A stretch of DNA of 46,720 nucleotides from an uncultured bacterium (GTDB lineage Bacteria; Verrucomicrobiota; Lentisphaeria; Victivallales; Victivallaceae). Made by a program: the position numbers and the translations under genes. The stretch spans positions 1 to 46,720 of the forward strand of contig CASFRF010000061.1 in NCBI GenBank assembly GCA_949297015.1, read 5' to 3'. Position 1 is the first letter of the stretch. Each line of letters starts with the position of its first letter. The notes below the pieces were generated by a model. It made no database searches, was not told the DNA's origin, and saw only the letters and a program-made list of their open reading frames with translations. This document shows, piece after piece, positions 6,594 through 14,512 of the stretch.

Positions 6594-8718
6594 GACGACT
6601 CAACTCCATCTGATTGGTTCGCGAAAACCGATATTCACGCCGGGCCCCGTTCCAGCACAACCGGGCCCGGCCCGGCGGCAGATCCGGGAGTTCCAGTTCC
6701 AGCTCCGCCCCGCCGCCGGGGTTGCAATAGGAGATCGACGCGCCCTCCGGCCCCCGGTCGAACTTCCAGAGTCCGGTCCCGCAACCCAGCGGGGCAAAGG
6801 CCAGCAGCTCCTCAAAACGCCGCCGGGCGGTGGCGCTCTTCAAGGGCTCGGACGGCAACGCCAGGCTCCGGGTGGGCACCCGGCGGACCAGCGCCAGCGC
6901 ACCGTTGAGACAGGCCGCGCCGCCGCCGGAAAAGGTCAAAAGATCGATCCGGGGATGCCCCTGCTCGACCAGAAAACGCTCGATCGCCGCCGCCGAACGG
7001 GAGTCGGGAACATTGACCACCAGCGTCAGATCGGCCGCCGGATCGTAGATCACACAGAAGGGCGGCCGGGCGTCCCCGGTGGACCCCAGCAACACCGCCG
7101 CCGGCGGCCGGGCAGCGCGGGCCAGACACCAGCCGAGGGTCAGCACCACCACCGCCGCGGCCACCCCCCGCCGCCAGCCCCGGCGGCAGGGAAAACTCAA
7201 AAGCGCCAGATAGAAGGCGATCACCAGCCACCACGCCGGGCGGACCGCCCCCAGCGCCGCAAAGACCGCGGCACATCCTCCGGAAATCGTATCGAGATAG
7301 CCGAACACCAGATTCAGCAAGCCGTTGGCCACCGGAATCAACCCCGGAACCAGCGCCGCCGCCAGCAGCTTGAATCCGAGCAACGGAAACAGCAGCCCCA
7401 CCACCGGCAAAATCAGCAAATTGGCAACCATCGACCCGGGCAGCAACAGACCCTGAAAATAGAGCGACAACACCACGCCGCCCAGAAATGCCGCGCCGCA
7501 ACTCCACAGCGCTCCGCTCAGCCAGAATCCGGCGCCGCGGGCCAGACGCTCCCCCCGCCCCACCGTGCGCCGGGGCCGCCAGTGATCGATCTCCGTCCGG
7601 AGCTCGCGCCAGCGGCGGAACAGCCGCCCCGCGCCGAACAGCGCCGCAGTGATCAAAAAGGAGTAGAGAAACCCCAGATCGACCAGATTCCAGGGATTGA
7701 ACACCAACAACACCGCCGCCGCCAGCGCCAGCACCCGCCACGGCGGTTCGCAGTAGCCGAAATTCCGCAATCCCACCAGTACGGCAATCAGGCCGAAGGC
7801 CCGGAGCGCCGGAGCCCCGCTGCCGGTCGTAATGACATAGGTCAGCACCAGCAGTAGCAGCAGCCAGCCGCGGAAGCGCAGCGGCAACGGTCGCAGCAAC
7901 AGCAGCAACAGTCCGGCCAGCACCGCCACATGGAGTCCGCTGACGCAATAGAGATGGATGGTTCCGGACCGGACCTGTTCCTGCCGGGTCTCGCCGTCCA
8001 GTCCGGGGCGGCAACCGAAAAAGAGCTGGCTGGCCATCGCCTGATGCACCGGATCGGACAGCCCGGTCAGGGCCAGCTGCAACAACCGGTCGCGAACGGC
8101 AAGCACCGTAAAAATCACCCCCGACTCCGTGCCCAGCAATTCGCAGCGTTCCGCCCAGAGCGTCGCCACCGCCCCGGAGCGCCGCAGCAGCTGCCGGTAG
8201 TCGAAGAGTCCGACGCCGGGCTCGCCAAGATCGAGCGAGCCGGTCACCCGCAGCCGGTCGCCGTAGCCCGGGACCGGAGCTCCCGGCGGCAGCCGCAGCA
8301 ACACCAGCCCGGAGACCGGACGCGGCGCCGCTTCGCCGGGCCGTTGCAGCGTCTCCAGCCGGGCCCGGAGGTTGCCGGGATCGGCAATCGCCACCCCCCG
8401 CGGGAGCGTGCGGTCGACCACCACCAGCTCGACCGTGCCGTAGGCCCCCTGCCGCCCGAGCAGCCGCGCGCAGGAATCGGCGGCCGGAACCAGTCTGAAG
8501 AGCGCCCCGACGGATCCGGCGGCCAGCCCCACGGCGAAGGCGGTCAGCAGCGGACGCGACAACCGGGAAACGCCCAGCAGCAGCAGCGGAACCACCCCGG
8601 TGAGCGTCACGCCGAACCAGGGCCAGCCGAACACCAGCGGCACCACCCCAGCGATGACGCCGGCCAGCAGCCAAGCGGCGGCCGGCAGCGGCGGCAGCGA
8701 TAACGGCAGTCGCTTCAT
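6580..8718 (-). CDS. comEC: ComEC/Rec2-family DNA uptake channel with degenerate C-terminal domain
   Basis: A 712-residue polytopic inner-membrane protein of the family that carries single-stranded DNA into the cytoplasm during natural transformation. N-terminal membrane segments (about 13-75) lead into a soluble OB-like region, then the competence domain with GTIHLYCVSGLHVAVLAG near residues 245-262 and many following helices. The C-terminal part, from about 560, sits where family members have a metallo-beta-lactamase-like nuclease. Here the HxDxDH-type motif is missing: the corresponding stretch reads LLTFSGGGAACLNGAL. The start overlaps the lipA stop as ATGA, so translation is coupled. Other competence genes are not in the window. 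Confidence 0.85.
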   Translation of the reverse strand: MKRLPLSLPPLPAAAWLLAGVIAGVVPLVFGWPWFGVTLTGVVPLLLLGVSRLSRPLLTAFAVGLAAGSVGALFRLVPAADSCARLLGRQGAYGTVELVVVDRTLPRGVAIADPGNLRARLETLQRPGEAAPRPVSGLVLLRLPPGAPVPGYGDRLRVTGSLDLGEPGVGLFDYRQLLRRSGAVATLWAERCELLGTESGVIFTVLAVRDRLLQLALTGLSDPVHQAMASQLFFGCRPGLDGETRQEQVRSGTIHLYCVSGLHVAVLAGLLLLLLRPLPLRFRGWLLLLLVLTYVITTGSGAPALRAFGLIAVLVGLRNFGYCEPPWRVLALAAAVLLVFNPWNLVDLGFLYSFLITAALFGAGRLFRRWRELRTEIDHWRPRRTVGRGERLARGAGFWLSGALWSCGAAFLGGVVLSLYFQGLLLPGSMVANLLILPVVGLLFPLLGFKLLAAALVPGLIPVANGLLNLVFGYLDTISGGCAAVFAALGAVRPAWWLVIAFYLALLSFPCRRGWRRGVAAAVVVLTLGWCLARAARPPAAVLLGSTGDARPPFCVIYDPAADLTLVVNVPDSRSAAAIERFLVEQGHPRIDLLTFSGGGAACLNGALALVRRVPTRSLALPSEPLKSATARRRFEELLAFAPLGCGTGLWKFDRGPEGASISYCNPGGGAELELELPDLPPGRARLCWNGARREYRFSRTNQMELSRHEFR

Positions 8719-9581
8719 TCGGCCAGCTCTTCCGCGCGGTAGGAGCTGCGGACCAGAGGACCGGCGGCGACCGCATGGAACCCGAGCTTGAGCGCATAGT
8801 CCCGGTAGGCGGCGAATTCGGCCGGGTCCAGATACCGCGCCAGCGGCCAGTGCCGGGCCGAGGGCGGCAGATACTGCCCCAGCGTCAACCGGGTGACTCC
8901 GGCCTCGCGGAGTTCGTACAGCGTGCGGCGGACCTCGTCGGGGGTCTCGCCGAGTCCGAGCATCAGCCCCGATTTGACCGGGATCCGCCCCGCCCCCAGC
9001 TCCCGGGCCCGGGCGAGCACGCCGAGACTGCGCCGATAGGTGGCCCGGCAGCGGACCTGCGGCGTCAGGCGTTCGACCGTCTCCAGATTGTGGTTGAACA
9101 CCGTCGGCCCCGCCGCCAGCACCGTTTGCAACGGTTCCGGTTCGCCGTTGAAGTCGGGGGTGAGCACTTCGGTACGGGCCTCCGGCAGCGTTTGCTGCAA
9201 AGCCGCCAGCACCGCCGCAAAATGCCCGGCGCCGCCGTCGGGCAGATCGTCACGGGTCACGCTGGTGATCACCACATAGCGCAGCTCCAGCTCGCGGGCG
9301 GCGGCCGCCACCCGCTCCGGCTCGGTGGGGTCGGGCGGGGTCCGCGGCGCTTCACCGCCGATGGCGCAGAAGCGGCAGCTCCGGGTGCAGTGCTCCCCCA
9401 GAATCAGAAACGTCGCCGTCCGGCGGCCGAAACACTCCTCCCGGTTCGGACACCGGGCACCGGCGCAGACCGTGTGCAGCCGGAAACGCTCCAGCAGCCG
9501 CTCGACCGGAGCCCGACCGGCGCCGGACGCGAGTCGAACCCGCAGATAGGGCGGCAGCGGCGGACGGAACGCGGGTTTCAT
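8715..9581 (-). CDS. lipA: Lipoyl synthase
   Basis: A 288-residue radical-SAM enzyme that inserts two sulfurs into protein-bound octanoyl groups to make lipoyl cofactors. It has the auxiliary cluster CX4CX5C at Cys39, Cys44 and Cys50, the radical-SAM CX3CX2C at Cys65, Cys69 and Cys72, TSVTRDDLPDGGA, the VFNHNLETV stretch, and the C-terminal RSSY motif that caps the auxiliary cluster. The open frame extends upstream, but the ATG at 9581 gives the family start and length. It lies 8 bp after the ketoacyl synthase and overlaps comEC by 4 bp. A lipB or lplA gene is not seen nearby. Confidence 0.95.
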   Translation of the reverse strand: MKPAFRPPLPPYLRVRLASGAGRAPVERLLERFRLHTVCAGARCPNREECFGRRTATFLILGEHCTRSCRFCAIGGEAPRTPPDPTEPERVAAAARELELRYVVITSVTRDDLPDGGAGHFAAVLAALQQTLPEARTEVLTPDFNGEPEPLQTVLAAGPTVFNHNLETVERLTPQVRCRATYRRSLGVLARARELGAGRIPVKSGLMLGLGETPDEVRRTLYELREAGVTRLTLGQYLPPSARHWPLARYLDPAEFAAYRDYALKLGFHAVAAGPLVRSSYRAEELAE

Positions 9582-9589
9582 CGCCAGCG

Positions 9590-10822
9590 CTACTGCACCT
9601 CCGAAAGCGCCAGACAGACGTTGGAACCGCCGAAGGCAAAACTGTTGGACAGCACATGCCGGAGCCGGGCGCCGTCCCGGCATTCGCGGACCAGGTCGGC
9701 CCAGCCGAATTCGGGATCGGGATGATCCAGGTTGATCGACGGCGAGATGAACTGTTTCTCGATCATGATGGAGCTGAAGATCACCTCCGCCGCGCCGGTG
9801 GCGCCGATCATGTGCCCGGTCTGCGACTTGGTGCTGTTGATCGCCACCGGATGGGAACCGAAGACCTCGTGAATCGCCGCCAGCTCCACCGGGTCGCCCA
9901 CCGGGGTCGCGGTGCCGTGGGTGTTGATGTAATCGATCTGCTCCGGGCGCAGGCCGGCGTCGACCAGGGAGGCGCGCATGGCTTCGGCGCTGGCGGCCAC
10001 ATCGGGCACGACCATGTCCCGGGCGTTGCTGTTGCCGGCGCCGCCGGAGACCTCCACAATCGGGCGGGCGCCGCGGGCGCGGCAACTCCGTTCGGACTCC
10101 AGCACCACATAGCCGGCGCCGGAGGCGAGAACGAAGCCGTCGCGATCGCGGTCGAAGGGGCGGCTGGCCCGCTCCGGCGCGTCGTTGTACTTGCGCGACA
10201 ATGCCCGGATGGCGCAGAAACCGAGCGCCTGAGTCCAGTCCAGCTGTTCGGCGCCGCCGGCGATCACCAGGTCGTAGAGTCCGGCGCGGATCATCCGCAA
10301 GCCCATCAAAATGGCGGCCGCGGAGGAGGCGCAGGCGACCGAAATGTCGTAGACCTCGCCGGTGAAGCCGAAGAGCAGCGACAAATTGGAGACCGCCGAC
10401 GAGGGCATCACCCGGGGCACCACATAGGGGGAGACGTAACGCAGTCGGCAGTCGTGATCGTGATAGTTCTGGGCGCTGTCGTGGGCCTCCTGATAGTAGC
10501 CTCCGGCCACCCCGCCGAGGACCGCGATCCGGAGCTGCGGAATCTCCTCGCGCGCGATGCCCGCTTCGGCCAGGGCCTCGGCCACGGCCACGATCGACAT
10601 CACGCCGGTGGGGGGGCAGAAGCGGAGCTGACGCCGGTCCAGCAGCGGCGTTTCGATCCGCTCGTCGGCCTGACCGCCGACCACGCAGTCGAGGCGATGC
10701 TCCTCGAACAGGGGGACCCGGACGGTCCCCGAGGTACCGTTGCGCAGCGCAGTTTCGTTGGCGGCGATGCCGTTCCCCAGCGGGGTCAGCAAACCGCGTC
10801 CGGTGATGAAGACTTTTTCCAT
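9590..10822 (-). CDS. Beta-ketoacyl-ACP synthase (FabF/FabB family)
   Basis: A 410-residue condensing enzyme that extends acyl-ACP chains with malonyl-ACP. It starts KVFITGRGLLTPLGNG. The active site is Cys-His-His: DISVACASSAAA (Cys near 163), INTHGTATPVGDP (His near 300) and KSQTGHMIGATGAA (His near 335). The C-terminal SNSFAFGGSNVCL is typical. The ATG at 10822 was chosen because it matches the family N-terminus; the frame is open far upstream. FabF is somewhat more likely than FabB, but a secondary-metabolism or lipid-specific role is possible because no acpP or fab genes are adjacent. First gene of the operon with lipA. Confidence 0.85.
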   Translation of the reverse strand: MEKVFITGRGLLTPLGNGIAANETALRNGTSGTVRVPLFEEHRLDCVVGGQADERIETPLLDRRQLRFCPPTGVMSIVAVAEALAEAGIAREEIPQLRIAVLGGVAGGYYQEAHDSAQNYHDHDCRLRYVSPYVVPRVMPSSAVSNLSLLFGFTGEVYDISVACASSAAAILMGLRMIRAGLYDLVIAGGAEQLDWTQALGFCAIRALSRKYNDAPERASRPFDRDRDGFVLASGAGYVVLESERSCRARGARPIVEVSGGAGNSNARDMVVPDVAASAEAMRASLVDAGLRPEQIDYINTHGTATPVGDPVELAAIHEVFGSHPVAINSTKSQTGHMIGATGAAEVIFSSIMIEKQFISPSINLDHPDPEFGWADLVRECRDGARLRHVLSNSFAFGGSNVCLALSEVQ

Positions 10823-10874
10823 GGCAGCCGTTCCGGTTGGTTGTTTTGCTCTGAAAATTTCCATTCCATACGGT

Positions 10875-10902
10875 AATATAACCTGTTCACCGGCCATTTC
10901 CA
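10875..10902 (-). promoter_or_regulatory. Predicted promoter of the KAS-lipA-comEC-GT4 operon
   Basis: Minus-strand -10 TATATT (10875-10880) with a weak -35 TGGAAA (10897-10902) 16 bp upstream. A leader of about 45 nt to the ATG at 10822 is expected. Confidence 0.4.
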
Positions 10903-10955
10903 CTGTTTCGGGCGGCCCGGGGGCGATTTTTTTTGCTTTCCGGCCGCGGCGGTGA

Positions 10956-10984
10956 TGGATATTTCCCCGGAGTCGTGATATATT
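10956..10984 (+). promoter_or_regulatory. Predicted promoter of the OppD-like gene, nearly leaderless
   Basis: -35 TGGATA (10956-10961), 17 bp, extended -10 TGATATATT with TATATT at 10979-10984. The expected start, near 10991, is only 2-3 nt before the ATG at 10994. An alternative with -35 TTGCTT (10933-10938) and a -10 near 10957 would give a leader of about 24 nt. Confidence 0.4.
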
Positions 10985-10993
10985 CCCGGCGAT

Positions 10994-11986
10994 ATGAATC
11001 TTCTGGAGGTAAAAAATCTGACCGTTGAACTCGCCCGCGGCGGTCGCGTATATCCGATCGTCAGCGGACTCGATTTGGCGGTGCGCCGCGGCGAGATTCT
11101 GGCGCTGGTCGGGGAGTCGGGCTGCGGCAAGAGCCTGAGCTGTCTGGCGCTGACCCGGCTGCTGCCGCCGGGGATCTCGCTCCGGGCCGACCGGATCGGC
11201 TTTGACTTCCGGGGGCGGGAGCTCGATCTGGCCCGGGCCGGAAACCGCGAACTGCGCAAAGTCCGCGGCGGCGGGATCGGGTATGTCTTTCAGGAACCGG
11301 CGATGTCGCTGAATCCGGTGTTCCGGATCGGAGATCAGATCGCCGAAAGCATTCGGCTGCACCGGCCGGAGATCACCGATCTGCGCGCGGAGGTGATCCG
11401 GCTGTTGAGCGAGGTGGGCATTCCGGCGCCCGAAACCCGGCTGCGCGCCTATCCTCACGAACTCTCCGGCGGCATGCAGCAGCGGGTGATGCTGGCCATG
11501 GCGCTGGCCGGAGCTCCGGCGCTGCTGGTGGCCGACGAACCGACCACCGCGCTGGACGTCACCATTCAGGCTCAGATTCTGGAGCTGATCGGCGAGCTGC
11601 GGCGGCGCAACGGCATGGCGGTGATTCTGGTCACCCACAACCTCGGCGTGGTGGCCGAAACCGCCGACACGGTGGCGGTGATGTACGCCGGGCAGCTGGT
11701 GGAGCAGGCCCCCTGCCGCGAACTCTTCGCCCGGCCGCTGCACCCCTACACCCGGGCGCTGCTGCGGGCGGTGCCCCGGCTCGGGAGCCGGGAGCAGGAG
11801 CTGGCCACCATCCCCGGGAGTGTACCGCCGCCGGAGGAGTTTCCCGCCGGTTGCCGCTTTTTCGAGCGCTGCGCCCGGGCCTCCGGCCTGAGCGGGGCCG
11901 AACCGCAACGCTGCCGGGAGGAGGATCCCGGCGTGCGGGAACCGGTGTGCGGCCACCGCTGCCGCTGTCACTTTCCGGAGCTTTGA
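10994..11986 (+). CDS. Oligopeptide/dipeptide-type ABC transporter ATP-binding protein (OppD/DppD family)
   Basis: A 330-residue ATPase that would power import of peptides or related solutes. It shows Walker A GESGCGKS (near 42), Q-loop GYVFQEPAMSLNP, signature LSGGMQQRV, Walker B ALLVADEPTTALDV and H-loop VTHN. The C-terminal tail has the peptide-transporter cysteine motif CRFFERCARA with further Cys residues (FeS-type cluster in some relatives). No permease, OppF-type partner or binding protein lies beside it; the next genes are a TPR protein and mutL. No ribosome binding site is visible before the ATG. The permease must be encoded elsewhere, or the gene has been separated from its operon. 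Confidence 0.85.
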   Translation: MNLLEVKNLTVELARGGRVYPIVSGLDLAVRRGEILALVGESGCGKSLSCLALTRLLPPGISLRADRIGFDFRGRELDLARAGNRELRKVRGGGIGYVFQEPAMSLNPVFRIGDQIAESIRLHRPEITDLRAEVIRLLSEVGIPAPETRLRAYPHELSGGMQQRVMLAMALAGAPALLVADEPTTALDVTIQAQILELIGELRRRNGMAVILVTHNLGVVAETADTVAVMYAGQLVEQAPCRELFARPLHPYTRALLRAVPRLGSREQELATIPGSVPPPEEFPAGCRFFERCARASGLSGAEPQRCREEDPGVREPVCGHRCRCHFPEL

Positions 11987-11988
11987 CC

Positions 11989-12585
11989 ATGCCGGATGCG
12001 AATCAGCGGAATCTGGGTTTTCTGGTGCTGGCGCTGCTGCTGGTGGTGGGGCTCACCGTGCTGCTGGTGCGCAACTACAGCCGCCCGCGGCTGCCGGCGC
12101 CGGAACCGGCGCCGGTCGATGCCGCGGCCTATCAGCTGCAACTGGGCAAGGCCTATTCGCTGCTGGACGCCGGAAAATTCGAGGAGGCCCGTAAAGTGTT
12201 GCGCGAACTCTACCGCCGGAACGGACGCAATCCGGAGGTGCTGCAGCTGCTGGGACGCGCCTACTACGCCGACCAGCGTTACGAAGAGGCCGAAAAGATC
12301 TTCCGCAAGCTGGTGGAGCGCAATGAGTTTGACGCCATGGCACTGAACAATCTGGGGCAGGTTCTGGCCAAGCTCCGGGAGTATTCCCGGGCGCTGGTCT
12401 ATCTGGAGCGGGCCCGGGAGCTGAATCCGAACTCGCCGCAGATTCTGCTGAATCTCTCCGACGTCTATCTGGCGCTGGAGCGCAAAACGGAGGCGCAGGA
12501 GTGCTTCCATCGCGCCCGGGAACTGCTGAACTACCGACTGGGGCCGGGCCCCGGACCTGACTCAACGCCGGGAGAACAACCATGA
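11989..12585 (+). CDS. Membrane-anchored TPR-repeat protein
   Basis: A 198-residue protein with one N-terminal membrane segment (about 10-27, LVLALLLVVGLTVLLV), a Pro/Ala-rich linker, then about four tetratricopeptide repeats from residue 45 to 185 (for example RYEEAEKIFRKLVERN and EYSRALVYLERARELNPN). It probably presents a protein-interaction surface, most likely periplasmic by the charge distribution. It starts 2 bp after the ABC gene and overlaps mutL by 4 bp (ATGA). The frame is open upstream inside the ABC gene, but the ATG at 11989 is the first that is not antisense-like. Partner unknown. Confidence 0.8.
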   Translation: MPDANQRNLGFLVLALLLVVGLTVLLVRNYSRPRLPAPEPAPVDAAAYQLQLGKAYSLLDAGKFEEARKVLRELYRRNGRNPEVLQLLGRAYYADQRYEEAEKIFRKLVERNEFDAMALNNLGQVLAKLREYSRALVYLERARELNPNSPQILLNLSDVYLALERKTEAQECFHRARELLNYRLGPGPGPDSTPGEQP

Positions 12586-14468
12586 GCCGGATTCACATCC
12601 TTTCCGAACAACTGAGCAACCGGATCGCCGCCGGGGAGGTGATCGAACGCCCAGCCTCGGTGGTCAAGGAGCTGGTGGAGAACTCGATCGACGCCGGCGC
12701 CGGACACATCCGGGTCGAGATCGAACGGGCCGGGTCGCGCCTGATCGCGGTCACTGACGACGGCTGCGGCATGGATGCCGAGGACGTCGTGCTGGCCCTG
12801 GCGCCCCACGGCACCAGCAAAATCGCCTCCGACGAGGACATCACACGCATTCTGACGCTGGGCTTCCGCGGCGAGGCGATTCCCTCCATCGCGGCGGTCT
12901 CCCGCTTCACACTGCGCTCGCGCCGGGCGGAGGACGCCGAGGGCACCCGGGTCACGGTCGAGGGCGGAGAACTGACCGCCAACGAACCCTGCGGCCTGGC
13001 TCCCGGAACCTCGATCCAGGTGCGCGACCTCTTCTACAACGTCCCGGCCCGGCGCAAGTTCCTGAAGTCGGCCCCCACCGAGGAGCACCACATCGTCGAG
13101 ATGATGACCATGCTGATGCTGCCCTATCCGGCCATCCATTTTGAACTGTTCATCGACGGCCGCCCGGTGCTGAGTTCACCGGGCGCGGCCACCCTGGAAC
13201 CCCGGCTGCGCACGCTTTTCGGCAAAAGTTACGCCGCCAATCTCCGGGAACTGGAGCATCGCGAAGAGGGGGTGGAGCTGCGCGGCTACATCGCCGCGCC
13301 GGGCTTCACCCGCAACTCCCGGCGCGAGCAGCGGGTCTTCGTCAACGGCCGGGCGGTGGAGTCCCCGGCCATCTATCGCGGTCTGCGCGAAGGCTACGCC
13401 ACCCTGGCCGAGCGCGGCAGATACTCCCCCTGCCTGCTCTTTCTGACGCTCGCGCCGGAGGAGGTGGACGTCAACGTCCACCCGGCCAAGCGCGAGGTCC
13501 GGTTCAAACGCGAATACGTCATTTCGCGCGCGGTGCAGAACGCGGTCTCCCGCGCGCTGCGCCGCCCGGAGCCGACGCCCGAAGCGACCGCGCCCGGAGA
13601 AGGCGGACTGCCGCTGACCGCGATTCTGGAGCAGTCGAGCGTCAGCTACCGCCCCGCCGACTTTGAACAGCCGGAGCTGACCGTGCTGCCGCCCCGGGAG
13701 CAGCGCGCCTATCCGGCGCCGCCCGCGCCGGAACTGGACGAACTGATCGATTCCCCGCCGCCCCGGAATCGGGAAACGCCGCCGCCGGTCGCGCCGGAGC
13801 CGGACTCCGCCGCAAAGTCCCCCCCAACTTCCGGGCCGGAAACGCCTCCCGCCCCCGCGCCGGAGCTCACCGCCCGCGGCGAACTGGTCTTCAGCGGCGA
13901 GTGGCCACGCGAGGTGCTCGGCATTTTGGATGCCACCTACATTCTGGCCTCCTCGGCCAACGGGCTGGTGTTGATCGACCAGCACGCCGCACATGAGCGC
14001 GTCCTGTTCGAGGAGCTGCTGGCGGCGGCCCGGAGCGAACAGCCGGGGCAGCGGCTGCTGCTGCCCCAGACCGTGGAGCTGCCGCGACCGGCGGCGGCGC
14101 TGCTGCTGCGCAGCCGCGAATTCTTTGCGCGGCTCGGCTTCGACCTGGAACCCATGGGGGGCACCGCGGTGATGGTCAACGCGGTGCCCCTGAACCTGCC
14201 CCCGGGAGAGCTGACCGATCTGCTGCTCGACACGCTGACCGAACTGGTGGAGAATCAGTCGGAAAAACTGCCGCTGGCCCTGGAATATGTGGCCCGCGCG
14301 GCCTGCCGGGCCGCGGTCAAGGCCCACGACCTGCTCGATCTCGAGAGCGCGCGCCATTTGCTCGAACGGCTCGGGCGCTGCCGCCAGGGGACGCTCTGCC
14401 CGCACGGGCGGCCGACCATGCTGACCATCACCTACGCGGAGATCCTGCGGCGCTTCGGCCGCCGCTGA
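12582..14468 (+). CDS. mutL: DNA mismatch repair protein MutL (endonuclease type)
   Basis: A 628-residue mismatch repair protein that links MutS recognition to strand incision. The N-terminal GHKL ATPase has NRIAAGEVIERPASVVKEL, DDGCGMDAED, HGTSKI and LGFRGEAIPSIA. A Pro-rich linker (about 330-430) leads to the C-terminal dimerisation/nuclease domain. The endonuclease motif DQHA(X)2E(X)4E is intact as DQHAAHERVLFE near residue 466, and ACRAAVKAHD and CPHGRP follow. This is therefore a nicking MutL that does not need MutH. The start overlaps the TPR gene stop. mutS is not in the window. Confidence 0.97.
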   Translation: MSRIHILSEQLSNRIAAGEVIERPASVVKELVENSIDAGAGHIRVEIERAGSRLIAVTDDGCGMDAEDVVLALAPHGTSKIASDEDITRILTLGFRGEAIPSIAAVSRFTLRSRRAEDAEGTRVTVEGGELTANEPCGLAPGTSIQVRDLFYNVPARRKFLKSAPTEEHHIVEMMTMLMLPYPAIHFELFIDGRPVLSSPGAATLEPRLRTLFGKSYAANLRELEHREEGVELRGYIAAPGFTRNSRREQRVFVNGRAVESPAIYRGLREGYATLAERGRYSPCLLFLTLAPEEVDVNVHPAKREVRFKREYVISRAVQNAVSRALRRPEPTPEATAPGEGGLPLTAILEQSSVSYRPADFEQPELTVLPPREQRAYPAPPAPELDELIDSPPPRNRETPPPVAPEPDSAAKSPPTSGPETPPAPAPELTARGELVFSGEWPREVLGILDATYILASSANGLVLIDQHAAHERVLFEELLAAARSEQPGQRLLLPQTVELPRPAAALLLRSREFFARLGFDLEPMGGTAVMVNAVPLNLPPGELTDLLLDTLTELVENQSEKLPLALEYVARAACRAAVKAHDLLDLESARHLLERLGRCRQGTLCPHGRPTMLTITYAEILRRFGRR

Positions 14469-14512
14469 ACCATAATCGAAGCATTTTTCAGCTTACAACC
14501 GGAGATTTGCCC

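Noticed and set aside
5475..6908. Plus-strand open frame opposite the GT4 gene
   Set aside because: Antisense shadow; the minus-strand frame has clear GT4 motifs.
13176..14405. Minus-strand open frame opposite mutL
   Set aside because: Antisense shadow; mutL is unambiguous on the other strand.
14464..14495. GCTGA/TCAGC hairpin between mutL and the phosphatase gene
   Set aside because: Only 5 bp with a long loop; not enough for a terminator call.
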